Source: Butyrivibrio sp.
Lineage (GTDB): Bacteria > Bacillota > Clostridia > Lachnospirales > Lachnospiraceae
Direction: 5' to 3'
Assembly: GCA_015056495.1 (NCBI GenBank)
Contig: SVGC01000024.1
Span: forward strand, 1 to 57,641
DNA length: 57,641 nt
The position numbers and the translations under genes were made by a program. Below are positions 7,679 to 14,423 of the stretch, piece by piece (the first letter of the stretch is position 1; each line of letters starts with the position of its first letter). The notes below the pieces were generated by a model, which did no database searches, had not been told where the DNA came from, and saw only the letters and a program-made list of their open reading frames with translations.

Positions 7679-8443
7679 TCAGGATATAAACTCCATGTAA
7701 GCCCTTATAAAATCAGCGTATTTGTATTTTGACATTATAAGTGCATCCCCATTATCAACCTGTACCTCTGATCTGGAGTAGCCTTTTATATGCTTCATAT
7801 TAACCAGATATCCTCTGTGAACCCTAAAAAAGCTGTTTCCTAGTTCATCCTCAAAGTCATTCATCTGCCGGTACACTTCATGCTTTATTCCCGGTAAATG
7901 GACAATTGCTTTTCGTCCTGAACTCTCAATATATAAAATATCCCGAAGCTTTATATTTATTGTCCCTTTACCTGATTGTATGGATATAAACCTGTCTTCC
8001 TCATTTTGATATTTTGTCTCGCATATGAGCTGGGCATCCAGTCTCTGAAGTTCCTCAACTGCTCTGTGAAGCTCACTTTCAAATGATGCCTGGGAAACCG
8101 GCTTAAGCAGATAATCAAATGCCTTAACGCCAAATGCATCTCCCATCCTGTCCGGTATACCTGTAACAAAAATTATAAGTGGCCTAGATGCACGCATACT
8201 TTTGCCACTTGCCTCTATGCGCCTTCCAAGTTCTTTTGCTGTTTCTATTCCGTCATTTTTGCCCATAGCTATATCAAGAAAAAGAATATCTATCCCGGCG
8301 CCTGCATCTATATCCTTTATGAGTTCATCTCCGCCTGAGTACTCTTTAACATCCGCATCATATTTTGCCTTGCTTACCCAATCATGAAAAAGACTCCTTA
8401 CATCCTCTTCATCATCACAAATTGCTATACTGTACCTTGTCAT
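7679..8443 (-). CDS. LytTR-family response regulator
   Basis: 254 residues: receiver domain with acidic pocket Asp10/Asp11 and phosphoacceptor Asp57 (LFLDIAMG), followed by a LytTR DNA-binding domain from about 150 (FISIQSGKGTINI ... FFRVHRGYLVNMKHI). Phosphorylated LytTR proteins bind pairs of direct repeats one to two helical turns apart. Exactly such repeats with 21-base spacing lie upstream of this gene and upstream of the FliD-like operon, so autoregulation and control of that operon are likely. Confidence 0.92.
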   Translation of the reverse strand: MTRYSIAICDDEEDVRSLFHDWVSKAKYDADVKEYSGGDELIKDIDAGAGIDILFLDIAMGKNDGIETAKELGRRIEASGKSMRASRPLIIFVTGIPDRMGDAFGVKAFDYLLKPVSQASFESELHRAVEELQRLDAQLICETKYQNEEDRFISIQSGKGTINIKLRDILYIESSGRKAIVHLPGIKHEVYRQMNDFEDELGNSFFRVHRGYLVNMKHIKGYSRSEVQVDNGDALIMSKYKYADFIRAYMEFIS

Positions 8444-8478
8444 ACATTACCCTCAATTTTCATTTGCCCATTAACAGA

Positions 8479-8513
8479 AAAATGCTTAGCACGGACATCC
8501 ATGTAAGCATTTT
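8479..8513 (-). terminator. Hairpin in the regulator leader (possible attenuator)
   Basis: AAAATGCTTA and TAAGCATTTT form a 10-bp AT-rich stem with a 15-base loop, followed on the minus strand by TCTGTT. It sits between the predicted promoter and the LytTR start codon, so it could attenuate the operon. The U-tract is short, and it may simply stabilise the leader. Confidence 0.4.
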
Positions 8514-8533
8514 CCCTTAATCCCTATATTTAT

Positions 8534-8603
8534 ATTATCATCACAACGCTTCGTATTTATATGTTCATGTCATGAATGGACACTTTAATGTAATGAATGG
8601 ACA
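8534..8603 (-). promoter_or_regulatory. LytTR-type operator and promoter of the regulator/kinase operon
   Basis: Two near-identical 16-base sites, ATGTCATGAATGGACA (8567-8582) and ATGTAATGAATGGACA (8588-8603), start 21 bases apart. On the minus strand a -10 GATAAT (8534-8539) lies 27 bases beyond, nearly the same distance as at the FliD-like operon. No good -35 is present, as expected for an activator-dependent promoter. Confidence 0.75.
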
Positions 8604-8790
8604 TTACTGAATGTTCTTATATCTAACTGTCTAGGGTTATCTATTTGTATATCGGCCAAAAATATTTCTTAGTCAAGCCCTGACCTCAAAACTGCCATTT
8701 GGATTCACAACCATTTTCTCTGACAATTTTCTGGAAAACTGTTTTGCCCCTCCTCAAGATCTTTAGTTAGCAATACGTGTAAAAAAATAC

Positions 8791-9636
8791 TCAAACTTCA
8801 ATGTCAAATGATCCTCCGTTTTCAACCGGCATACTTGGTGAGACTGTATCAGTTACTGGCATATCCATTCCTCCAAGTGATAAAGTTACTCCGCTATCCA
8901 TCGCCCCTGCAAATGAGGCTTTCCCGGCATTTTCTTTTTCTGATTGCAGCCTGTCAAACAAAGCTTTAAGATATTTCAGGTCTGCTTTAAGAATGTCCCT
9001 TGCCTCATCAGATCTGTGTTTTACCTTAAGTTGTTCCAAATCTTCAGGTGTCATAGATCCTGATAGAGCTTCTGCCATCTCATCCAGCTCTTCATCAAGC
9101 TCTGCTGTTTCTTCGGCGACTTCCATCATTTCATCGGCCGTCATCTCCAGCTTTTCCATAAGAGCTTCAAACTCTGCCTGTTCAAGTTCTTTTATCTCCT
9201 CCTCAGATTCAGCTTCATCAGGAGATTCTTCCGGCTCAACAGGAAGTTCTTTCTCAGCCTCCATACTTCTCTCTGCAGTCTCTTCCATTTTTAAGTTTTT
9301 CTTTTTCTTATCGCAAGCTCTCTGAACCATTTCAGCATGAAGTATGGCTCTAAGGATTTCCTCTTCGTCCACATCTCCATTTTTCAGCTGTTTCTTTAAT
9401 AATCCGATTTTGGCACGTATCCCATTTGAAACCTGCATGGCCTTCGTAGATGTCTTTGCCTGCAGTACCTGAGAAGAAACCTGCTTGAAGCTGTACAGTA
9501 CCGGTTTCTTTTTCTTCCGGGTCTGTTTGGTCGGCTTACAGATACCTATTGTTCCCACATGGTTTCCATAGGCATCATAAAGCTTTTTTCTGTAATGCGT
9601 TGTATTGCCACTTACAGAAATTTCCCATCCGTTCAT
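8791..9636 (-). CDS. Acidic coiled-coil protein of unknown function
   Basis: 281 residues from the ATG that follows AGGAGGTGATATC. An in-frame extension upstream has no ribosome binding site and merely reads through a hairpin repeat. The N-terminus (residues 1-30) is a compact WEISVSGN..YDAYGNHVG segment. A basic Arg/Lys patch follows, then a long Glu-rich helical stretch (about 105-225) and a Gly/Pro/Ser-rich tail. There is no signal peptide or membrane segment. I do not recognise the family. It is transcribed alone, on the same strand as the other uncharacterised helical proteins here. Those genes could form one functional set, but that is inference from proximity. Confidence 0.7.
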   Translation of the reverse strand: MNGWEISVSGNTTHYRKKLYDAYGNHVGTIGICKPTKQTRKKKKPVLYSFKQVSSQVLQAKTSTKAMQVSNGIRAKIGLLKKQLKNGDVDEEEILRAILHAEMVQRACDKKKKNLKMEETAERSMEAEKELPVEPEESPDEAESEEEIKELEQAEFEALMEKLEMTADEMMEVAEETAELDEELDEMAEALSGSMTPEDLEQLKVKHRSDEARDILKADLKYLKALFDRLQSEKENAGKASFAGAMDSGVTLSLGGMDMPVTDTVSPSMPVENGGSFDIEV

Positions 9637-9676
9637 GATATCACCTCCTATTCGCAGCACACTGCTCATAGGATTC

Positions 9677-9736
9677 GGAGCAATAATTAAGTTTGCTTCG
9701 CAAAGATTGCTCCTCACTCCTGCATCATATTCTCAC
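9677..9736 (-). repeat. Hairpin repeat, copy A
   Basis: GGAGCAAT/ATTGCTCC arms (9677-9684 and 9706-9713) enclose a second TTTGC/GCAAA hairpin. On the minus strand it is preceded by CGTGAGAATATGATGCAGGA. The same 5' block, with different hairpin arms, occurs at 11.1 and 11.7 kb. All copies are just upstream of genes and in gene orientation. Confidence 0.65.
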
Positions 9737-9783
9737 GAAATGTGCAGTAAATGCACATTTCTGTAGTTCACACATTCTTTGAC

Positions 9784-11037
9784 TCATAACCACATGATAA
9801 TGCGATTCCAGATATCTATTTCAGTATGATTCTGAATCCTGATGGTTCCCTCATGTATTTCTTTTGCGTCAAGTTCTCCCCAACCACCACCGCCACCGAT
9901 TCCTGGGATCTTGTAGTAACCTCCAACTGCGAAATAGAACCATCCATCTTCTGATAGAGCCTTTGGATATTTATTTAGCAGAGCTTTCCCATCAACATAG
10001 ATGTATTCATCATCAAAATATGTCACAACAGATTGGTCAAAATCAGTATAAATATTTTCAATATCATCTACATAACAGATTGAACTCTTCATTCCTAAAT
10101 CATTTGTTCTTTTGTATGAATAAGTCTTAATAATGCCTATGGTTGTAAAAACTAAAACTATCATCATCACCATTCCGGCAATAAGTACCTTTGTATTATA
10201 TGGCTTTCTATCTATTATCCTCTCCAGCCTCTTTTTCAGAACCTTATAGCCGTCATCCCATGCAAAAGACATTCCACTTACAGATCCGATCTTTTTCTGA
10301 GCCTGCATCATGCTCTTGGCACAACAAATGATAGTATAACCGTACTCGTAAGCATCTATTTTGTTTCTCTGGATTGTAACCGTGTCACAAATGCCCTCAA
10401 AGTCTCTTTTCATATATCCCACGCACAAATGCAGGAACAGATTAGGCCAGAGAAGTACCCTAAGAATATCATAGGCAAGCAGTATCCATAGGTGTCCAAG
10501 CCTTATGTGTGTTTCTTCGTGCTTTATAATAATTTGGGCCTTCTCGGATGAAAGGTTTTCAGGGATGACAATTACAGGCCTTATACATCCGGTGCAGAAA
10601 GATGATATCTCTCCGGGGAACTCTTTTATTGAATAAACAGAAGCATAATCCGTAGAGTCATACAAACGATTTACGGAATCCATAAGTCTCTTTCTTTTTG
10701 TGATCAGCCAGACTCCGACTATGAACATTCCTGCAACATATACTACGCTTAACCACCTCTTATTGCATAGCAGATACCACCAGTAAAAAAGCCTTACTCC
10801 CACCTGTGTCTCGAAAAATACATGTAGTTTGCCACAAAAAATAACAGGAATCAAAAGACACCACAGAACACCTCTTCCAAAAATCGATTTGGACAAAAGA
10901 GTACCCCGCAGGATCATAATGATTCCCAATACAAAAACTGATACGATCGCACAAAAACCAAGTATGGTCGAATAATAGACACATACAAATTCCAAAAAAC
11001 TATATAGCTCATTAAAGAATAACAGCATTCCCTGCAT
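9784..11037 (-). CDS. BlaR1-like M56 family membrane metallopeptidase
   Basis: 417 residues from the ATG preceded by AAAGGAG. Four hydrophobic segments lie in about residues 10-130 and one near 290-310. The zinc protease motif HEETH lies in IIKHEETHIRLGH near 175. In BlaR1/MecR1 signalling an outside sensor activates this protease, which destroys the BlaI repressor. Here the extracellular C-terminal part is only ~100 residues, Tyr/Asp/Gly-rich, with no penicillin-binding SxxK domain, so it senses something other than beta-lactams. The BlaI-type repressor gene lies upstream, separated by a hairpin repeat. No beta-lactamase is nearby. Confidence 0.85.
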   Translation of the reverse strand: MQGMLLFFNELYSFLEFVCVYYSTILGFCAIVSVFVLGIIMILRGTLLSKSIFGRGVLWCLLIPVIFCGKLHVFFETQVGVRLFYWWYLLCNKRWLSVVYVAGMFIVGVWLITKRKRLMDSVNRLYDSTDYASVYSIKEFPGEISSFCTGCIRPVIVIPENLSSEKAQIIIKHEETHIRLGHLWILLAYDILRVLLWPNLFLHLCVGYMKRDFEGICDTVTIQRNKIDAYEYGYTIICCAKSMMQAQKKIGSVSGMSFAWDDGYKVLKKRLERIIDRKPYNTKVLIAGMVMMIVLVFTTIGIIKTYSYKRTNDLGMKSSICYVDDIENIYTDFDQSVVTYFDDEYIYVDGKALLNKYPKALSEDGWFYFAVGGYYKIPGIGGGGGWGELDAKEIHEGTIRIQNHTEIDIWNRIIMWL

Positions 11038-11098
11038 AACTGCTCCTTTGCTCATCCATGAGACTTATTTATATCCATTCAGTTCCTTCATAGATATT

Positions 11099-11162
11099 CG
11101 CGTGCCTATGCAAATTTGCCTTTGCAAAGAGGCTCGCTCACTTTCGTATCATTTTCTCACGC
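11099..11162 (-). repeat. Hairpin repeat, copy B
   Basis: Lies between the blaI- and blaR1-like genes. It has imperfect GCCT..AGGC arms around TTTGC/GCAAA. On the minus strand it is preceded by GCGTGAGAAAATGATACGAA and followed by GTGAGCGAG. It shares the 5' block with copies A and C while the hairpin itself differs. Confidence 0.6.
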
Positions 11163-11197
11163 CCTCATCAGCATGTAATTCGGGCTGAATTTTACGA

Positions 11198-11596
11198 TTA
11201 TGTTCTTTTTCCTTTTGCCTTGGCTATGAGTTTTTCCAGTTCCTTTATCTGTTCTTCAGTTAACTTTTCTTTATCTAATAAAGCAAATGCGGCTGTAAGC
11301 CTGTTGCCTTCAAAGTAACTCTCTACAAAAGCGATGCTCTTTGCTCTCTGGCATTCCTCTCTTCCCTTTGCAGCTGTATAGTGATAAACTCTGCTGTCGT
11401 TAGGATCGACAGTATATGTAAGCATTCCCTTTTTGCAAAGTCTGTTTATCAGGACTCTTACCATTCTCTGTGTCATCTTGGAAGACTTAGGAAGTCTGTC
11501 TGTTATCTCTGCTGATGTAAGGTCATGACCACATCTCCACAGCACCTCCATGATCATCCATTCGCTTTCGCTTGGAAGCAACTCTTCTCTTGGCAT
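11198..11596 (-). CDS. BlaI/MecI family transcriptional repressor
   Basis: 132 residues: an N-terminal winged helix (about 8-80, with SEWMIMEVLW, TSAEITDRL and TQRMVRVLINRLCKKGML) and a C-terminal helical dimerisation segment. Members repress promoters until cleaved by their BlaR1-type partner, and that partner follows downstream. A GGAGGT site five bases before ATG supports the start. The palindrome CATGTACATG (11610-11619) overlaps the leader and could be part of an operator, but the match to the known TACA..TGTA consensus is weak. The genes controlled besides this pair are unknown. Confidence 0.92.
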   Translation of the reverse strand: MPREELLPSESEWMIMEVLWRCGHDLTSAEITDRLPKSSKMTQRMVRVLINRLCKKGMLTYTVDPNDSRVYHYTAAKGREECQRAKSIAFVESYFEGNRLTAAFALLDKEKLTEEQIKELEKLIAKAKGKRT

Positions 11597-11627
11597 AATG
11601 TACCTCCCACATGTACATGATCAGATT

Positions 11628-11736
11628 ATTTGTTACTGTTCACTCGCTAACAGCTCGCTCCAGTAACAAATTCGCGCATTCATTCCAAATCGCCTTCGGC
11701 GAGGAATGCGCTCACCCCTGAATCATTTTCTTACGC
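11628..11736 (-). repeat. Hairpin repeat, copy C (two stacked hairpins)
   Basis: Two perfect inverted pairs: ATTTGTTACTG/CAGTAACAAAT (11628-11638 and 11661-11671) and GCGCATTC/GAATGCGC (11674-11681 and 11704-11711), the latter with an inner CGCC/GGCG. On the minus strand the block GCGTAAGAAAATGATTCAGG precedes them, as in copies A and B. It lies upstream of the BlaI-like gene. Confidence 0.65.
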
Positions 11737-11855
11737 AGTCAGCGGCGTAGCGCTTCCTGCTACTTCTGAACAGTAACGATTATTTCTCTACTTATAGAAT
11801 AGCATATGGAATAACGAGCATTAATCGTAAACGCAAATTAATAAACTTTTAAGAT

Positions 11856-12428
11856 TTATGTCTTTATATCAACACTATGATTTACGGAAATGCTGGCAGA
11901 TACCTCTGATGGAGTAGTTGGTGCCAATCTCTCATCAATATGAGGAACATTTGTGTTATATGTTGAAGCGGATTTGGTTTTGACTGTTGCACCTGCAACT
12001 GTAATCTGCTTTTCTTCGCCTTCTCCAGGAATATACACTTTTTCTGAAGCTTTTTCAGTAATCTGTTCTTGAAGCTGTAAGGCCTCCTCTCTTCTCTCAG
12101 CTTGCTTCTGACGACGCTCCTTCTCAATACGTTCATTCTGCTTTTGTTCCTCAGCATCTGCTTTGGCTACCTCGTTCATATTGCTATTAAGTTCTGAAAG
12201 CTGAGACATTTCCTGTTTGCCAAGTTCTGATGCCTTCTCCTGAAAATGAGCAAGCTCTTCCTTCTTTTTCTCAACATTTCCACCAGTATTGGAATCCTGT
12301 TTGATCTCAGCTTCAAGCACTCCGGCTTTTCCTTCCATTTGCGACTTTATTGCATGCTGAGCTTTTACTTGTTTCATGGAACTACTGGCAGATATAAGGG
12401 ATCTTGTCATTATATTTGATAAAGCCAT
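11856..12428 (-). CDS. Coiled-coil protein of unknown function
   Basis: 190 residues from the ATG that follows CGGAGGTAGACAA. An upstream in-frame ATG lacks a ribosome binding site. The N-terminus (ALSNIMTRSLISASSSMKQVK) is a Ser-rich amphipathic helix, residues ~30-140 are a strongly charged coiled coil (Glu/Lys/Gln), and the tail is Thr/Ser-rich. There is no signal peptide and no recognised domain. Size and composition loosely recall chaperones or proteins exported without a cleaved signal. Divergent from the TM2-domain gene. Confidence 0.65.
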   Translation of the reverse strand: MALSNIMTRSLISASSSMKQVKAQHAIKSQMEGKAGVLEAEIKQDSNTGGNVEKKKEELAHFQEKASELGKQEMSQLSELNSNMNEVAKADAEEQKQNERIEKERRQKQAERREEALQLQEQITEKASEKVYIPGEGEEKQITVAGATVKTKSASTYNTNVPHIDERLAPTTPSEVSASISVNHSVDIKT

Positions 12429-12515
12429 TTGTCTACCTCCGTGTATTATGATTCTATCCACATAGTACCTAAAAACAGGTATATTAATCCTTACAATTCT
12501 TTTATCGGTTAATGT

Positions 12516-12779
12516 TTGTTAATAGTTAATACGCGTTATCGTTTTTTTACATTTTATCTCCATGAAAAAAAGCCGTGTGCTTTCAAAAACAAGACTGTAG
12601 CTATGGTACTTTGTATCTTTCTTGGTTATCTTGGCTGCCATTATTTCTATGTTGGAAAAGCAGGCATGGGTGTACTATATCTTTTCACTATGGGACTGTT
12701 TGGAATAGGCTGGATTGTCGACATTATCAGAATCGCCGGCGGAAGTTTTAAAGACGTAAACGGCTTACTCCTTAATTAA
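12516..12779 (+). CDS. TM2-domain membrane protein, start region probably frameshifted
   Basis: A clear TM2 domain: KNKTVAMVLCIFLGYLGCHYF is followed by a GKAGMGVLYLFTMGLFGIGW helix pair ending in DIIRI. The only in-frame start is a TTG with no ribosome binding site. One base out of frame lies ATG AAA AAA AGC CGT GTG CTT TCA AAA (from 12562). A single extra A in the run at about 12589-12593 would fuse it to the TM2 frame and give the usual N-terminus ending in SKNKTVAM. So there is either a real or a sequencing frameshift. TM2 proteins are small two-helix membrane proteins of poorly known function. Confidence 0.65.
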   Translation: MLIVNTRYRFFTFYLHEKKPCAFKNKTVAMVLCIFLGYLGCHYFYVGKAGMGVLYLFTMGLFGIGWIVDIIRIAGGSFKDVNGLLLN

Positions 12780-12801
12780 ACCGCTTAAGTAAAACAATAA
12801 C

Positions 12802-12840
12802 CCAAAACGCACACTTCCATACAGGAGTGTGCGTTTTTAA
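12802..12840. terminator. Bidirectional terminator
   Basis: AAACGCACACT..AGTGTGCGTTT stem followed by TTTTT on the plus strand and preceded by A-rich sequence for the minus strand. It serves the convergent TM2 gene and secreted-protein gene. Confidence 0.85.
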
Positions 12841-12871
12841 GTCTTCAAATCTGATTATAGAAGTATTAACT

Positions 12872-13372
12872 TTATTTTGCTTTTCTACCTTCAGCTTTTC
12901 CATACTCATTATAATGCTTAAGGAGCTTATCTCCATCTGCTCCAATTGCAGTCTGCAGATCAACATTATTTACGTAGTAGGAATATGCATTAAAATCACT
13001 GTTATTTCCCTCATAATTCTTAAGGGCTTCAACTGCCTCTGAAGCTGATGCTGTAGAATTCGTTGTAGCGGAAGATTTTGATACAGTCGTTGTGTTTGTC
13101 GTATTAGCGTTACTTGCAGCATCTAGAGAACCAGGATGACACTTTGAACAAGCTCTATATCCCTTGTCAACAGCACTTTGAAGCGTAGTTGCTATTTTAC
13201 TCTTTCTAAGGCTCGAGCAACCATCAGCATGATAGCATTCTCCTGTTTCTGTGATATAAACTGTAGCATCACCGCTAGCGGCTAATACCATATCATTACT
13301 AATAAATAATCCTGTTACTAGCATTCCAGCGATTGACATCATGATTAAGACGTTTTTAAATAGTTTTTTCAT
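12872..13372 (-). CDS. Secreted protein controlled by a c-di-GMP riboswitch
   Basis: 166 residues. A Sec signal peptide covers ~1-32 (cleavage after VLAA). A small Cys/His domain follows (CYHADGCSSLRKSK ... GYRACSKCHPG, 47-80), the CHxxGC..CxxCxP module found at the ends of many Firmicute secreted proteins and probably zinc-binding. After a Thr/Ser linker comes a C-terminal module (FNAYSYYVNNVDLQTAIGAD .. HYNEYGKAEGR) known from repeated units in Firmicute surface proteins. Function is unknown, but placement behind a c-di-GMP-I riboswitch points to a role in surface attachment or motility switching. Confidence 0.8.
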   Translation of the reverse strand: MKKLFKNVLIMMSIAGMLVTGLFISNDMVLAASGDATVYITETGECYHADGCSSLRKSKIATTLQSAVDKGYRACSKCHPGSLDAASNANTTNTTTVSKSSATTNSTASASEAVEALKNYEGNNSDFNAYSYYVNNVDLQTAIGADGDKLLKHYNEYGKAEGRKAK

Positions 13373-13555
13373 TGTATTCCACTCCCTTATCAGTTTTTAT
13401 CATATGTAATTAGAATCCGTTTTGAGAAACACCGTATTCAGCTTGTTCAGCTGTAAACCCTTCAAAGACCAGTTGATCTATGAGACCAGATTGCGAGAAT
13501 GACATCAGTTTCAAATAATCTGCTTTATTTCCCCTCTCTTTTCCTTCAAACTAGA

Positions 13556-13683
13556 AAAAGCACCGCTAGCCAGCAGTGCTCTTTCATATCTCATGCAACT
13601 GGCTGACTCTTTTCAGAGTCCCTATAGCTTTGTGTCACCGGATTGCTCCGGCTTTACCTTTATTGTCTTATTCTCATGTCGTA
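13556..13683 (-). promoter_or_regulatory. c-di-GMP-I (GEMM) riboswitch with terminator
   Basis: On the minus strand the aptamer (~13590-13668) shows AAAGGTAAAGC, a P2 helix CCGGA-GCAA-TCCGG with GNRA loop, then GTGACACAAAGC, TATAGGG, a P3 helix ACTCT/AGAGT and CAGCCAGTTGC. These are the conserved blocks of the class I c-di-GMP riboswitch. The expression platform is a terminator, AGCACTGCT..AGCGGTGCT then TTTTTC (13556-13582). The secreted protein starts ~180 bases downstream. Whether ligand turns it on or off cannot be decided by eye. Confidence 0.9.
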
Positions 13684-13689
13684 AACAAA

Positions 13690-13718
13690 ATTATAGTATA
13701 TACTGAAGGTCATTGAAA
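13690..13718 (-). promoter_or_regulatory. Promoter of the riboswitch transcript
   Basis: On the minus strand TTTCAA (13713-13718), a 17-base spacer and TATAAT (13690-13695). The start site would be near 13683, about 15 bases before the aptamer. Confidence 0.7.
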
Positions 13719-13873
13719 CAAACTATTTATAAAAAAGTATTAACATTCTATAACTATTCCATCTCAGTCATTCTTATACTCATCAGAAAAATCATTATAA
13801 GCATCAGAAGTATTTATAATGATGTTTCTCTGTACTACTACATCTTCCCATAAAAAAAGCTCCTTCGATTCGT

Positions 13874-14200
13874 TTATATTACTTCTTTATCTAAAATGAT
13901 CCATTCACCTTTTTTATTTGAGCCAATTCGTTTCAGTACGCCCTTTTCAATCATAGACTGCAGGCACCGCTTAATTGTTGAATCCGAGCAATCTAAACGA
14001 GCTGCCATCTCTTTTCGTGTTAAGCCAGTTTCTTCACGTAACAACTCTATAATTTTAAGCTCACGTCCATCTAATTTTATCGGGTCATTTATTGGGTCAT
14101 TTATTGGGTCATCGTGACCCAATAAAAATTTACCACTAACATGCATTTCTCTATTGTGAAGCTCGTGTTTCTCATTCAGCAAAAGATTCCTTAAAAACAT
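13874..14200 (-). pseudogene. C-terminal remnant of an AlbA_2-type ATP-binding protein
   Basis: 108 codons ending in a winged helix (RELKIIELLREETGLTRKEM .. SDSTIKRCLQSMIEKGVLKR), the usual C-terminus of divergent-AAA/AlbA_2 RecG-like proteins that run above 400 residues. The N-terminal DNA-binding and ATPase parts are absent. A three-fold 12-base repeat encodes DPINDPINDPI. No ribosome binding site is visible at the ATG. A hairpin AGAGGGTAG/CTACCCTCT (14232-14255) lies just upstream. It is best read as a decayed gene; a small free-standing regulator is possible. Confidence 0.55.
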
Positions 14201-14423
14201 TTCAAGGAAATCTCTTTCCTGAGAAAATAATAGAGGGTAGAAAAAACTACCCTCTGAGACTGCATAGGATCAATATTCATACATTTTTTTAACTTTCTTA
14301 AAAAAAGATGGTAAGCCAGCTATAATCACTCCAGCACGGATTGATAATGGGATTGTCGCTTTAGATGATTAAATCATCTGGGCGAAGCCACTTTACGTGT
14401 GATTTCCATATCACACTGTAAAA

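Noticed and set aside
8444..8790. agrD-like pheromone gene near the LytTR/GHKL pair
   Set aside because: No short ORF with a Cys-containing peptide and ribosome site was seen in the gap, and no AgrB homologue is nearby.
8801..9325. 174-codon Ser-rich plus-strand ORF
   Set aside because: Exact antisense of the Glu/Ala-rich coiled-coil gene; Ser repeats are the complement of GAx codons and there is no suitable ribosome site.
9637..9717. 27-codon extension of the acidic coiled-coil protein
   Set aside because: Reads through hairpin repeat A and lacks a ribosome site, whereas AGGAGGTGAT precedes the internal ATG.
11610..11619. BlaI operator CATGTACATG
   Set aside because: Palindromic and well placed, but too short and not repeated at another promoter here; mentioned only as a weak possibility.
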